From Dimorphilus gyrociliatus (lineage: Eukaryota > Annelida > Polychaeta > Dinophilidae), in NCBI GenBank assembly GCA_904063045.1, contig CAJFCJ010000005.1:775167-839166 (forward strand): DNA of 64,000 nt, given 5' to 3'. Position 1 is the first letter of the stretch; each line of letters opens with the position of its first letter. Shown one piece after another: positions 23,831 through 37,270 of the stretch. The position numbers were made by a program, and so were the translations under genes. The notes beneath the pieces were generated by a model. It was not told the DNA's origin and ran no database searches. It was given only the letters and a program-made list of their open reading frames with translations.

Positions 23831-26369
23831 ACGTTTCCGTGAGTAAAAGCTATAGGCCTAAACGGAAGGAAAGTAGTCGCTGAGTTTTTTCTGTTTCCCA
23901 ACAAGTACCCTTTCAACGATAATAAAAAGTTGATTCTTTACTACTGAAGGTTATACGAATCCTCATCAATATGCAAATAGAGATGAGACGACGGCTTAAT
24001 TATTTCATACCAAAAATTCTCCATTTAACTCATTATAAATAGCATAATACTGAGCTTAGCTTTCGTATACTATTACGTAAATACAATGAATTCCAGTTCA
24101 ATCTCATTAAATAGGCAACTTAATCGGCAATAATACAAGATCATAGCGATATTCGTCCGCAAAAACTCTCTACACCAACCTCCCCTCCCCCTTATTTCCG
24201 CCCCTTGACTTCTACCTATCTACATAATAAATATTATTTAGATGTTAATTAACTTTAATTTATTAATAATAATAAAACATTGTAAGCTTAATAAGCTAAC
24301 AACGGAGTCATACTCTATATGCGTCAAAAGAAAAGGGACACAAGTTGAGTTCGCTCATTTCATAAATCCTTTCGTTTTAGTATTGGATATGTCGTTCTCT
24401 TCATTTATCAAACTCGACTTCCACTCAACAGGCATTTTGCAGTAAATTTCCCCGATTATGATCTCGCTAACTTTGTTCTTTGACGTAAATCATCATACGC
24501 TGTACGTTGTATAACTAAGCCTATATAATGTATTCTATTAATAAAATTATAACTATCTCTTCTTTACGCGTATTGTTTAGCTATCAACCTTCTAATTGAA
24601 AAGTTAGCTAGAACAGCGAAATTCGAAAGGGAGTAATAAATGAAAAATGGTTTTATTTGTAATATATAAATATATATATATACTGTATATAGGCCTAGCG
24701 CATTTATAAACAGTATCGGCAGTATATTTAAATATTATTTTTTATACTAAACGCTCACAATAGACACAGTATATATTTTTATATCATCGATTAAGCGATA
24801 GAGGTTTATTGCTTTTCAATCTCATACCATATAACCAAGAAATCATATTCAGATTACTCTTAAAAAATTTCAATATCAATTATCTTTATTCTTCGCAGCT
24901 TGAGGCAAATCTGGAAACTTTTTCCTTAATTTTTTTTATTCCTTACTATATTTCCTTTCTTTCTCTCTTGTTTTGTATGTGTGTGTGTGTGTTTTTTTTT
25001 TCCTCTCTTCCTCTCTCTCTCTCTCTTTCTCTTCTCTTATTTTATTTCTTTCTTTGTCACTTGGAAAAATTTCTTTTTCTTTTTTTTTATAGTTTATTTT
25101 AAAACTTTAATCTCGCTTCATCCGGATAAGTAAAATATGCCTATCCACCTATGTCGGTCTAATTAAAGCCTAGGGAAAAAACACTTAATATAGTTATAAG
25201 GTTTGGAACGACCTAATTAAAGGTTTGTTGGAGAGAAAATGAGAAAATTTAGAAGAGTATGTAATGAAAGTAATTTGTCATCCATGCATTGTTAGACAAG
25301 ATGACGCGATTTGCTAGCCTTTGTCAATTTTTCCATTCCATCTAACGCCATTAATTTCTACTTATCTCGCCTACTACGACAAACTTGTTATTATTTCATA
25401 TTTTCCTACTAATACTGATTATCGATAGATATATATCTATATATATAAATATATTGGAAAAGCTTAGAGATAATCTGGCCTTTCTAAGTCACCTAAAGAA
25501 ATTCTCTTTTTGCGCTTTTCTCTCCCTACCATGGAGACTTTTACAGCTTATTAAAAAAATTGATTCAAGAGGTTTTATCTTGTCTCTCGGTTTTAAGACC
25601 TTTGATAACTCATGAAATGACGAATACACAGAAATTCTAATTCCTCTTAAATTCAAATAGGAAAAGCTGACATACTAACATATTAAAAACTACTGCACTA
25701 AAGCGTTCTCTTGTCCAGACCAGACATTACGCCTACCCGATCAAAGGAAATGATTTTATCAAGAATAATTGACAATATAAAAATATATATATGTCCCTAC
25801 TAGAAGTTTTTCACATATTTCATCTTTTATTCTTTTTTCTCCTATACATCTAACGTGTTGTATTCTAATCTATAATTAAATAATCAAAAAAGTATAAGAG
25901 GTTTTTCTCCTTTTAAAAACCAGTTGAAAAATTAATGAAAAGACCAAAAATCTTTTATGATAATGATGATTTACCATTCGGAAAGGAAATAGGGATAATG
26001 CTATTTAAAACACCAACAAGATACAAACATACTTCCCTTTTGACTCGAAGTTATTATCGAATCTTTTCCAATTATTTTATTACAATAATTAAAACGCTTA
26101 GATATAATTAATTCCTTCAATTAGTTAAAAGCCAAATTGTTCAATCACATTGATTTATCTTTCATTCAGTAGGATTTCAATTAAGAAAATCAACTCATAA
26201 TGTAATATTTTTCCCATTCGCCTTCTCCTTTTATTAAGAGATAATATAGAAATATAGAATAAAACAAGGAAAAAAGAAAAGATCTTTCCCTTTACCCTTT
26301 AAGACCTTTTTAAGAAATTTTTTGTGACATTTTTCGTGAAGAGTATAAAAAGACAGCTTTATCAAATTT

Positions 26370-26760
26370 GTATATATATATATCTCATACATATTGTTTA
26401 AAGAGATTATACATGATAGAGAAACAGTATAGATGTAAAAGCTCACTTTTAATGTAAATCACATTTTAAAAGATTATTTTTTTTTTAAAAAAACAAACTT
26501 AAACATAAAATTATCTTAACTAGTTTTCTTAATTTAAGTAGAATAAGAAAAAAGTTAAAACTTACCAAAATGTAGAAATATTATGAAAGAATATTTAAAT
26601 AATTTTCCAAATTTCCTCATGATTTTATGGATTAGTAGTGGTAATTATTTTTTCTTATAAACATATATGTATATTGATACATACATATGTATCTATATAT
26701 ATATATCTATATATATATACATATATATATAAATATATATCTATATATATATATACATAA

Positions 26761-26790
<30 letters not shown>
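26370..26790. repeat. TA-rich simple repeats
   Basis: A short TA run near 26371-26383, then an extended block of TA, TATC and ATATAC units from about 26662 to 26790. Confidence 0.85.
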
Positions 26791-26791
<1 letters not shown>

Positions 26792-27709
26792 TATACTTTT
26801 TATCGTTAGAATACTTTTTTCCTCTTCCAATCAAGGAGATAGAGTGTCTATCAAACGCCTTTGAAAACCAAAATAAAAGTTAATACGTTCCAACGATAGG
26901 TGTCGTCTATGTATGAAATGTATTATAATTCGTCAAAACATTTTCTGTATTTAGTGTTGAAATTGCAGTGGAATTGTCATTCATTTCCCTTCTACTAATT
27001 CGTTTTTAATTGTTTACCTAAAGTAATTAAATCAAGCGTTTCCGTCGTTCTCTGCTTAATTATGATAAATGCAACGTTAAAAACTTCTGGCATTCTATTC
27101 GGAAGAATATTTATCGCCAGATGGAGCCAAAATCAATCACTCTTTCTATCCCCTCTCCTTTTTGCCCCTCTTCCTCTTCCTCTTTTCCTCTTTCGCTCTT
27201 TAGGAAATGGATGTAAGCCACTCTCTTTTATATATCAACAGCATTTAGAGGAAATTCGATTTGGGAGGCAACATTCTTTTCTATATTCCATGATTTTTTT
27301 CTCCCGATAAAAAACGGGAAATTCCTTTTGGTAATTTCGTATAGATAATTTAAAAATAAAAGACATAGGAAACTAAATTAACCTCTATCTTCTTCTTCCA
27401 TCTCTCTCTCTTTTTTTTTCTTTCTCTCTCTCTCTTCTTACTTTTAAAAAAAATTATAAAGTAAAAAGTCATCTAAAGATATACATTCGACTTGACTCTT
27501 TCTTGTTCATTTAATCTACAAACGACAGGTGTCGCTCTTCTAAGTATTCAATAAGAAGAAAGATAGAGAGAGAGAGAGAGACTATGCCACCCCTTGTAGA
27601 AAATATTTTAAATTCCTAACTTATTCGATTTTAGATAATTTCCTCAGAGCGAACTTGTTTACAAGTTTGACTGCAAAGGAAAGAATCATGATTCTAATTT
27701 GAAATAATA

Positions 27710-27730
27710 GGGGGGGTGGGGGGAGGGGGG
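27710..27730 (+). other. G-quadruplex-forming run
   Basis: Seven G, T, six G, A, six G: 19 of 21 bases are G, easily able to supply four GGG tracts. It lies about 600 bp upstream of the GAREM-like start. Confidence 0.6.
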
Positions 27731-28252
27731 AACTCCTTCAGATACAAGGTGGCGCTAATATCGATAGTATAATATAAATATTTTTGGCGTATTATAGAAA
27801 GTAAGGAAATATACGTAAAATAGGATCAATATATCTCGATAGTAAATAAAACTGCAATTTCCCGTATTTGATTATTTTATTGCTGACAAACAGCCGTTTT
27901 TATCCTAACCAAGTAAGTTTTTAATTAATATTTTCATAATTATTAACATTTATTCATATCAAAGACGATAGAAATTATTTATAGTCGTTTTCAAGTAGTC
28001 TTTTAAGATTTCTCCAAATCTTTTCCACTGCGCCGACATTTATCGATAGGAAAAGACAAATTCACAGCGAAATATCAAAAGAATTTGCAAACTGTTAAAG
28101 AATTTCGCATTGTTTTCTCTTATATTTTTTATCCGTATATTGCGTAATATTGATAGACTACAAGAAGATGTTTATAGTTACCCTACTATTATATGTTGAC
28201 AAAAAATTCAATATTAAACTTAAAAAATTCCCTTTATTTAATAACAAAAGTG

Positions 28253-28260
28253 TATAAAAA
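28253..28260 (+). promoter_or_regulatory. TATA-like box of the GAREM-like gene
   Basis: TATAAAAA 75 bp upstream of the ATG at 28328, with an initiator-like TCAGTA at 28273-28278. The spacing is slightly short for a classical TATA-Inr pair. Confidence 0.4.
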
Positions 28261-28327
28261 GGCCAAAAAAGTTCAGTATTGAAAAAATCAATAGGCAATT
28301 TCAACGCCCTTGCCTTAGTAAGGGAAA

Positions 28328-30663
28328 ATGTCTAAAAATTTCGTTTATGACAATGTTGGATTTTCTAATGTAATGGAATCTCAATCTCCAGGCTTAAAGC
28401 GGAACGAGACTAAATGGATAGCAAACGGAGCGGGAAGAGATAGAGTAAAAAAGCCAAAGACGAGAAAAGTTATAGAAGGCAAAACCAAGGCGAAGGACGA
28501 ATTTGTCTACAGCATGGATTCCATCGAATGGTCAGATTTAACATTTACTGCAAAAGATCTTATAGAAAGAGGTAAACTATCGGCTATAGTTAAAGTATCT
28601 GATGATTGTAATCCGAATGGATTCCCTCCCGGTCAGGTGAGTCATAGTTTCTTAAGAATTTTTATCATAATCAAACAACATGCACTGGTCGTCACCTTCA
28701 AAATTAGATTATTTTCCTTCCCCCATAGGGGGAGGGGGGGGGGAGAGATACAACTCGCCCCACTCAATAAATAAGTCTATTATTAAAAACTTGTAAGCAA
28801 ATCTTCTTCTCTCACTCTCCTCTCTATTCAATCAGTAGCTATCTTTTTTAATGCAATCAAATACAGTCTATTACCGAAATTTCCATACGCTGTATTATAA
28901 ATATAATATTGTATATACTGTATGGAGTAAATTGTTTGTCTGATATTCCCCATAAAAATGTGCACGCTTTCAATTCTTATCTACATCCTTAATAGCAAAC
29001 TATCTAGGCCTGTTTATCAAATACTATAATTTCTACAGAATATATCGAAATTTGAGTAAAATTATTGTTAAAGTTATTGTTTGTCAAAAAGTTAAGTACT
29101 AGTATATGTTGTTTATAGAGTTTGTAAAGACTTTAACGTCAATTTAGATAAAGAAGAATTGAATTTCTATGGTAATTGTTCACACAAAAAGCTTGGTAAA
29201 TTTTCGAATCGAATTTTAAAAGGTGTTTTCTTTGTTTGTTTTGTTTGTCTTCAAATTAATTCTTTTAGAACTTTATTCATTTTACAAAGTAAACATTTTA
29301 CTTGTAGTATTGTCCTAATTTTTAACGTATGTTCATTGAAATTTAGAATATTATACGTTAAGTAGAAGAAATCTTATATTGTTTTAAAATCCTCTCTCTC
29401 TCTCTCTCTCTCTCTTTCTGTATCTGTCTGCCTGTCTATCTGTCTCTTTCCTATCTCTCTTTTCTATCAAGTTCTTGGGATATATCATAGATGGCGTTCT
29501 CTTCAACTATACAGAAAAGTTTGTTTGTCTTCAGTAGATATTGTTTGCTATTCATTTTGAATTGACTTTATGTTTGTTTTTTCAAAGTTTGTTAACAATA
29601 ATTTATTCATCGGCCATAAAAAGGTGTTTTATAATGTGATAAAGGCGTTCCATCTATCGGCTTAGCAATTAACTATTCTTCTTTTTAGATTATGCAAATT
29701 GTAACGAGTACGGAACAAGATAGAATATACGCACAAGACGAAATGGGCAACCTGATTAGCTTGCCGAAAAGTTCTGCTTTGCCTATATCGTTAGAGGATG
29801 GAACATCGACAACGATAGCGGATTTGGTCGATAGCCTTCATGAGAATAAAACTCCCATTGCAGCTCGTATAAATTCGTCTATGATTAGCGAAAGTCGAAT
29901 GCTGTTGCACGGAAAAAGTTTGCTTTTGAAGTATGTGAAAAGGGAGAAATTTTTAAAGGGATGCCTGATTGAAGAGGCCTGGGTAGACCAAACCAGGATA
30001 GTCGTTATTCCAATTTTTCTACCAATCCAGTTCTATGTTGCTGAGGGGATGAGGGGAGCAACACCGGAAGAATGGCATGAATACCAACTAATGTATATCA
30101 GAACAATCAGGAGATTTGTCATTAAACAGGCTGATAATTTTGAGGGTACTATATAATTAATTACGTGACTTGATCATTTGAGTTTGCTGCATCTTTCAGA
30201 TATCTTTCTTCACAACGAGAGTGAAGATTCGGAGAGAAGTGATAATTATTTAATTTATTCAAGCTTGAACGACTACACGAATTGGAAGCCTCAAGAATAT
30301 TACAATATATCGGAGTTTGAAAAGACAAATCCTTCCGTCCCCACCTTACCACCTAGAGACTATTCAGAAAGGGTCGAATCGGCTGCCGATGTTGTTGACG
30401 TTATACCGGATATTATCCAAGAGACATCAGTATTAACCATTGAAACCATACCGAATGACCTAAGTGAATTGTCCGCTGGTGGGGTTATTGATTGTCTGAA
30501 ACTTCTAAATGTAGACTTTGATCAGTTCAAAAGACGAAAGATAGATGGCGCTGCCCTTCTTTCATTAGACGATATTAAAGTGCTTCAAACAATTTTCGAG
30601 TTGTCACCTTTACAGGCTGCAACTCTGATAAGATTTATTAGAGGTTGGAGGCCGCAAACATGA
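28328..30663 (+). CDS. GAREM-like CABIT-SAM adaptor protein
   Basis: Three exons, 28328-28636, 29689-30145 and 30200-30663, encode 409 residues. Junctions are CAG|GTGAGT to ttttag|ATT (phase 0) and a 54-nt intron (30146-30199, GTACTA...TTTCAG, phase 1) that removes an in-frame stop. Residues about 66-255 match the GAREM CABIT region in order (SIEWSDLTFTAKDLIER, YAQDEMGNLISLP, ALPISLE, LKGCLIEEAW, LPIQFYVAEG). The C-terminal 65 residues are a SAM domain ending FIRGWRPQT, nearly the terminus of vertebrate GAREM (FINGWRPKI). Between them is a short Tyr- and acid-rich linker with a VPTLPPRDY motif, suitable for an SH3 domain. Vertebrate GAREM proteins are about 870 residues and act as GRB2-binding adaptors in receptor tyrosine kinase-MAPK signalling; here the long proline-rich middle is almost gone. 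A Lys/Arg-rich N-terminus (KKPKTRKVIEGKTKAK) precedes CABIT. Confidence 0.85.
28720..28745 (+). other. G-run in intron 1 of the GAREM-like gene
   Basis: CCCCC-ATA-GGGGG followed by A and ten G. It could form a hairpin or G-quadruplex in the pre-mRNA, about 85 nt past the exon 1 donor. Confidence 0.5.
29395..29460. repeat. (CT)n/(CTGT)n simple repeat
   Basis: CT array followed by CTGT/CTAT units, inside intron 1 of the GAREM-like gene. Confidence 0.85.
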
Positions 30664-31162
30664 CTTTTCTTTCAACTTCCGGTTAGAGAAAGCCGTTATA
30701 ACATGTATCTAACTTTCAATTAATAACATTTCTATCTTTTGTCCTCTTTGCCTTTTCTTTTAAAACTGGAATTCACTGCAGAAATGTTATATTTTTACTG
30801 TAAATTAAATTAGTCCTTATCTAGTCAAAAAACTAAATAACTTGCTACTCTTTAAAGGTTAAAAAAAGCTGATAGGATGAAACTTAAAAAGTCATATGCT
30901 TCTTACTCTCTGTAATTATGTATGCAAAACATACAACGATAGCATTTTCACATCTACATGCATTTATACATGTTCTATATTCTATACATTTTAACTGTTT
31001 AAATACTTGCCTATTATTTGTTCTTTGTGTTTATATTCTATTGGAAATATTTAACACTGTGAATAAGTTTAATAGAAGATGAACATGTAAATAGGAAAGA
31101 GAGCGAAAATATAGATGTATGTTTCATCTTTAAACTGTCTTTGTGCCATATTTATTTTATTG

Positions 31163-31168
31163 AATAAA
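31163..31168 (+). terminator. poly(A) signal, GAREM-like gene
   Basis: AATAAA 500 nt after the stop codon, the first perfect signal seen on this strand. Confidence 0.5.
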
Positions 31169-32519
31169 AACTAAATACTAGATATGCAATAATTGAATAA
31201 TAATTGTCTCATTTCTTTAAATACCCCATTTATAATACTTAATAATTATTATAAATAGAATATTATATGTATTTGAAACTATTTAGCCTTGTTACCAGAC
31301 TGATAAAAATAATTTATTATTCAAAGCATCCCCAGGTAATCTATACAACCTTTTTTCTCAGTGTTATGCCATTTAATTAAAAAAAATCCGTTCCTAGCCT
31401 ATTACTTTTAAAAGCGTCTCTTGTAATTGTATAGTCGACGGAGAGTTGCGAGTTAAAGATAGGGTGTTTATCTGGATAGAAAGTAAAAGAAAAAGGAAGA
31501 GGAAGAGGCTTTTTCAAATATACGAACATCAAATGGATGGTATTGAATTAAACACAACTAAGAAGAGAAATTTGCTGAAATCGATCGATATTTTTACAGT
31601 CACTTCATATTGCATGATCGCATCCGGTCACGCAAATTTCTCATGGTGACGCCTAAGCTACGCGAGCGGACATTTGAACTGGCGGCAGAGGTAAAAAATT
31701 TTCTTTCTCTTATTTTATTATTTTATTACGGGTGAGGTCTATGATCGATATTGCCCTGTTCTTGTATTGGTAAAATTATTTGATTTTAAAGAACGTAGAC
31801 GTTGTAAAAGTTGTAGCACCTACGGCGTTTTTCAGGCGTCTAAATTAAATAAATTCAAAACGGTCATAAATTCAAAGTTTTTTTTTCCTTTCTACTTTTC
31901 AATTGCCCTTAATGGGCAAATTTTTGGGTAATCTTTTATGACCCGAGTAGCCTTACCCTCTGGCCTGAAACAGCCCAAAACGATAAAACCCCAAAGCCAA
32001 CATTACCCCCCGCCTCTAAAAAAAAACATATACTGTATATGTCCGATTCAAAATAGAATTCGGACGAAATATCAATTGTATTGGTTGAGGTTTTCTTTAA
32101 TTTATAACCCATTTCAGTTGAAATTATTATAAATCATACATGACCCAAAAAAAGAAAACACTAGAGAAAAGTGCACTCAAAAACAAACAGCATACCTTTA
32201 TTCAAATTTTAAAGGTCCCTTAATAAGAGCCACTCTCAAATGTCCTATAATTAAATCACCGTCTTCTAAATCTCTGGTCGGACGTTGTATAGAGTAGATG
32301 AGAAAATTAGCTGAGATAGACCTTGAAGATAAAATAAAAAAGTAGTTGAAAATGAGAAGGGAAACTTTTAAAAATACCATATTAATTATCTTATAATTTC
32401 AAGTGTAGAGAGTAAATTTGATAAAGAAAGCGGCCCTTAGCTAAATAGGAAACTTATATTATTTACCCGATACCAGATGAAAAAGACGAGATTGATCCAA
32501 TTGTAAGGAAAGCAAACAG

Positions 32520-32571
32520 ATTATCTAAATGGAGGTCTGTTAAGCCGGTAACGCAGACCGTTTTAGATAAT
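32520..32571. other. imperfect hairpin (52 nt)
   Basis: ATTATCTAAA (32520-32529) pairs with TTTAGATAAT (32562-32571). After an internal loop (4 nt against 2 nt), GGTCTG (32534-32539) pairs with CAGACC (32554-32559), leaving a 14-nt loop. Sixteen base pairs are complementary. It could be a small structured RNA or a dyad protein site; no transcription signal is seen. Confidence 0.45.
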
Positions 32572-33277
32572 AGCCATTTATCAGGGTATAGTCAGAAACT
32601 GATTGATTCATTCATTTGATAGGAGAGCGGGGGTGGTGGGAAAAGTCTTCAATGGCGTCGAAGAAACGCTCATGAATATTTTCGTTCAGCAAAGAGAGAA
32701 AAGGAGGCAAAATTTTTATTTATTTTTTGTGAAGAAAAGTCATAAAACTCAACAGAAATTCCTCATTAAACGCCCTTAATTGAATACCAACGTTTTACAG
32801 CCGATTTCCGACAAGATTTCAGCAATTTTCTCGCTCCGCCTACGTAATAAAATTCGTTTACAACCGTAATAACGACTAAACGACTAAACTAATTAGTCTA
32901 TAGTCATTTAGAGCTCTAACTTCATAAAATTAGATTACTTATTATTACAAACAATAATTCCTTAAAGACCGAATATAAATAAATATATTACAATATATAT
33001 ATACTTTATATTTATATATTCGTTTGCCATTTATAAATATGCAAATGAGGCTGCCTTTATTGTTTAATAAATTTGCAATATATACATTTACATGTGTTAT
33101 TTAATTATACCGTAATCAATAATTATATAAATACAGTGTACATTTCTTCAAGTCGTAAAAGATTATTATGTAAAAAATACTGCATATAGTCTATTGCAGA
33201 GTGTATTACATTGTTTATACCCTTAAAAATTATATAGTAAATACTTTACATACTATACATATGTATGTATATATTAG

Positions 33278-33279
33278 TA

Positions 33280-33319
<40 letters not shown>

Positions 33320-33355
33320 TGATACAATTCTGTATATATATATATATATACAGGT
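33278..33355. repeat. (TA)n arrays
   Basis: Two TA arrays, about 33278-33315 and 33333-33352, separated by a short unique spacer. Confidence 0.9.
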
Positions 33356-35471
33356 CCATGCTTACAAATTTGTTTTTAGTTATACAAACCTTATCTTGCC
33401 GTCTATTTATCATTCTTATCTTTCTCTCTTCTGTCGATCACGTGATCCGGTTCGAGTGGGTCGTAAAAACCGGCGGAGGGTCGTAAAATATTGAGAGAAT
33501 CTTGTGCGAACACGTTTCGTTTCGTTGCTTATTTGCTTTCGTCGTTTTTTTTTTTTTTTTGCGACTTTGTAGCATGTTCCAAATATTCACTTGACGTTTT
33601 TTTTGCAATACAATTGCCTAGTCTACATCTTCCCTTCCATTGTATTTCAACGAATAACAGTATATATATATATATATATATACATATCATGCAATAAATT
33701 GTTTTATGCCTATTTATTAAATCAAAAAATATTCAAAGGTATATTAACAAATAATAATAAATAGTCAATTAAAAAGGACAAAAGGCCATTTTAGCATAAC
33801 CATATTTTTTTTGCTTTTATCTTAATTTCTAATAGAAATTAGGAATTTATAGTATTTTTTTGTTTTTTTTTTAAAAAAAAGGTACTTTTTTATACTTTCT
33901 GGTTTTTAAACTTCAGTATTTCGTGACCAAAGTATTTTTAAGTATTATTCAAAAAGTAATTAGGCTATTAGAAAAGTACTTGTTTTTTATTTATTTAAAT
34001 GAACATCTTGACTATATTGATTACGGTACGGGCTTTCGCAACGTCAGTCCTATATTGATTGGGCATGACGATATGCCACCACTAACCGTAACCCTTTACA
34101 AGGCGTTAATCATAAAATTTTGACATTTTTATGCCTAATTACGCTATTATTATTTATAAATGACTTCTTATTATCTAAGACTTTTGCGTTAAAATTGAGA
34201 GTGTTTTTTTAATCTTTCCTTCTCCCTCCCTCCCTCTATCCTTTTCTCTTTTTTTCTCTCTACCAAATATATTCCATTATTATTACTTTTTCCTTCTTTT
34301 TTTCAACTGATAAGAACCAATTACCAAATGAAACGAATTATTTATTATTATTAATATTATTATCACCGTTTATTACCCCTTTCTCTTTAATACCAACCGA
34401 GTTTTTTATTCAACTGTAGCAAGAAATTGCGGATTGATGGCTTAATTGGGTTTGTTTCCAACATAGGATGAATAAATTTGTGTGTAATAAATGAAATCTG
34501 ATTACGACTATAAATTGAAAATTTCAACCAAAAAAAAGAAAGAATGCATAACGTGACGAGACTGACGAATTGATATCTCAGTTATCAAACATCATGATCT
34601 TAACACCATAAATCCATAAAATTCCTATATTCTCTCTCATTCTCTCTTTTTCTTTCTTTCTCTCTCTCTTTCTTTTTAACCTTTTTTTTTATTCACTTTT
34701 ACATTCGCCCCGTCTGTTCAACTTTCATCTTTTTTCTCACAGGCACCCACCTGCGAATCATTTCGCATTCAATTCGTAAAATGATGATATTTACCAAAAT
34801 TTTTATGTTGTACGTTTTGATGCTTCTTGATAAATTTATGTCAAGAGTGTTTTAATATTCATGCTATGCGCAAATAAATAAGAACCACGTTAAAGACGCA
34901 TAGACCTGAATGCTGCTTATCTATAAGAGAGGAAAAAAAAGCCGCTTGGATAGTTTCTCCTCTTTGTAGTGTTTTTTTTTTATTAAATAAATAAGGAAAT
35001 GAAGAGAGGGTGGTGGTAGTAGTAGCCTTGGCGGCGGTGAGGCGGCGGTCTTTACTAAACGACTTATTGTATCAAAGTTAACAAGTAACAGTAAGGTGTA
35101 AGCGGACACTGCACTTAGTTGACTTGACTAAGTTTCAAAAGACGAAGGAATGGTGTTAACAAGTTGGCAATGTGTAATATTTCTGATAAAAAGGTCAAGC
35201 GGGACTTTAATGTGTATATGCTTCGGTATGGTTAAGTAAACATGTACTTAATTTAGGAATATCAACCTTTAAGCTAAATGTTTAGTACTTAACTGTTTTC
35301 GCCTCTGAAGAATTTATGAAAAAAAAATAAAAAACCTTCATGCATAGACAGTTACATTTCTCCTTACTTCATCCCATTTGTTCGTTCATTCGTTCACTCA
35401 TTTATTTTTTAATAACTTTAACATCATTCTATTTTTAGATCTTTTTACATATATTATATATTTAAGGTTTT

Positions 35472-35504
<33 letters not shown>

Positions 35505-37270
35505 TTCCATTCCCACCTCTTCACCCCTATTTTCCTATTTATTATACTGAAATGTATTTGAAAATTGTTTGTTATTTTTATTGATCAAAAGCGCACCTAT
35601 CCCCGAATTTTTTAATCTTGTTACTTTTCTCCTTTACGCCCTCTCTAAGCCCTTTCTAAAATTCTTTAAAGAAAAGAACAACTCCTATTCGACTCGTTTC
35701 AGGAGAATTCAATAACAATTTATATCCAATAAACTCGCTCTGATTAAAACATTATTTTTTACCACATATCCCTAGATTGAGGGATTATGACGTCACATCC
35801 TGATAGAGATAAGCAAAGCTCTGATAAGAGTTGAAAAATTATATGAAAATATAATGTAATTAGGAGAGGAAAAATGAAAGAAAATTCTCCTTGACCTAGT
35901 TAAGATATTTAGGTTATTCCACGGTAGGGAAGAAGACCGACAAAAGAAGAAGATGCGGAAGAAAAGGAATTGGAAAATGATTGAAAGAGTAGTAAATACT
36001 AAAGAAAAAACTATGGAGAGAGAGAGAGAGAGAGTGAGATCGATTAAGAAAACTGCAAGAAGGCTGTAAGTTGAATAAGAGTTATGCTTATGCTGTATTT
36101 AATATATTTTCCGGAATATATTGAAAATAATATGTGTAAATATCAATAAAGATCAAATAAAAGTTGGCGTTAAATGCGCCTCAAGCTTTATTTATTTGCT
36201 ATTGTTGGCCAGGTGAAAGAAAGTTTCATTACTTAATTGTTGTGCAGATGTTTTCTCCGATTTATTATAGACAAATTGAATTTTACGCTCTTTTCCTTTT
36301 CATATCGTTCCCTTTTATGCTACGAGAAAAACGTCTTAATAAAATAAACAGCGATTTTCTAAATGTTTTAATTTTCCTTAAACGTTTAAATATTCTGTTA
36401 AATTTTACACTTTTTTCCTTTTCAAAGTGAAGAATAAAAATTCAATCTGCTCTTTTTGCCATTTCAATTCATTTTCAATTTATTCTTTTTCCTTTTATTT
36501 CTTTTTCTCTTTTAATTAATTCAAATAAGAAAACAGTAAAATCGAAGAGGAAAAGGAAAGAAACGATTAATAATTAATTGAGTATGTTGAATCGACTTCA
36601 CGGGTGTAGTGGTTTTTATCCAATGTATGACGCATAATTATAATAGATATGAATAAATTAAAATCGACCGTTATCTCATAGTAGGGGAAAAGAGTATACG
36701 AAATAAAGGTAACAATTTTAGCGACAGTTGCACGCGAAGAGAATGCCCTTATTAAGAATTATCTTGATGAATTTTGCTTCTTCTTTTTTTTGATTTACCG
36801 CTCATTCAAAGATGACAATCTTTATCGAGTTCCAACTCCTTAATTAAATGTTTCCTTTCGTTTAATAACAGAGATGTTTTCTGTTTCTTCCGCCTTCATT
36901 TCTTAGATAAACAACCATCAATTAGGCGGGGTGGGGACCTATACTTAAGGTAAACTTTTCCGCCTATTTTTTTTTTCCCTTTCCAAAATTGTAAGTTAGA
37001 TTTAAGGGTGTTAAAAAGTACATCCCCCGTAAGGTAAAAAGTTACTCTAACTCGTTCCATTAAGCATTCAAACTGCCTGATCAAAAAGAATTGAAGAGAA
37101 GGGCTTCTAAGAGAAAATTAGAAAGTGACGAATTTTGTAAAAGATACTTGGCCGGGTCAATGGGAAAAAGAAACGGTCAATACCGTCAGACAGCAAGCCC
37201 TAAACAAATTAAGTCAATTTCAATTAAAGTAAGACACGTGACTTGATCTTGAGTCAGAATTCCCATCTGA

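Larger units (their letters stand above)
1908..24697. repeat. dispersed palindrome TAGGCCTA
   Basis: Exact copies begin at 1908, 6989, 10638, 13313, 15570, 19262, 19369, 23513, 23853 and 24690, with one more at 57838. One-mismatch versions occur near 5169, 15186, 22570, 29005 and 60856. All lie in non-coding DNA. The function is unknown. Confidence 0.7.
21662..28252. other. gene-free stretch between receptor-like and GAREM-like genes
   Basis: No exon recognised, although 5' exons of the minus-strand receptor-like gene should be somewhere here. It holds GA arrays near 22879-22901 and 22945-22992, a CpG-richer patch at about 23380-23830, TAGGCCTA at 23513, 23853 and 24690, TA-rich arrays at 26370-26790 and a G-run cluster at 27710-27730. 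Confidence 0.5.

Noticed and set aside
36896-37084. Minus-strand ORF preceded by a good acceptor (TTCTTTTTGATCAG), possibly joining the 37.3-kb ORF.
   Set aside because: The best donor in the 37.3-kb ORF is in the wrong phase and would give a stop five codons into this segment; other donors are poor.
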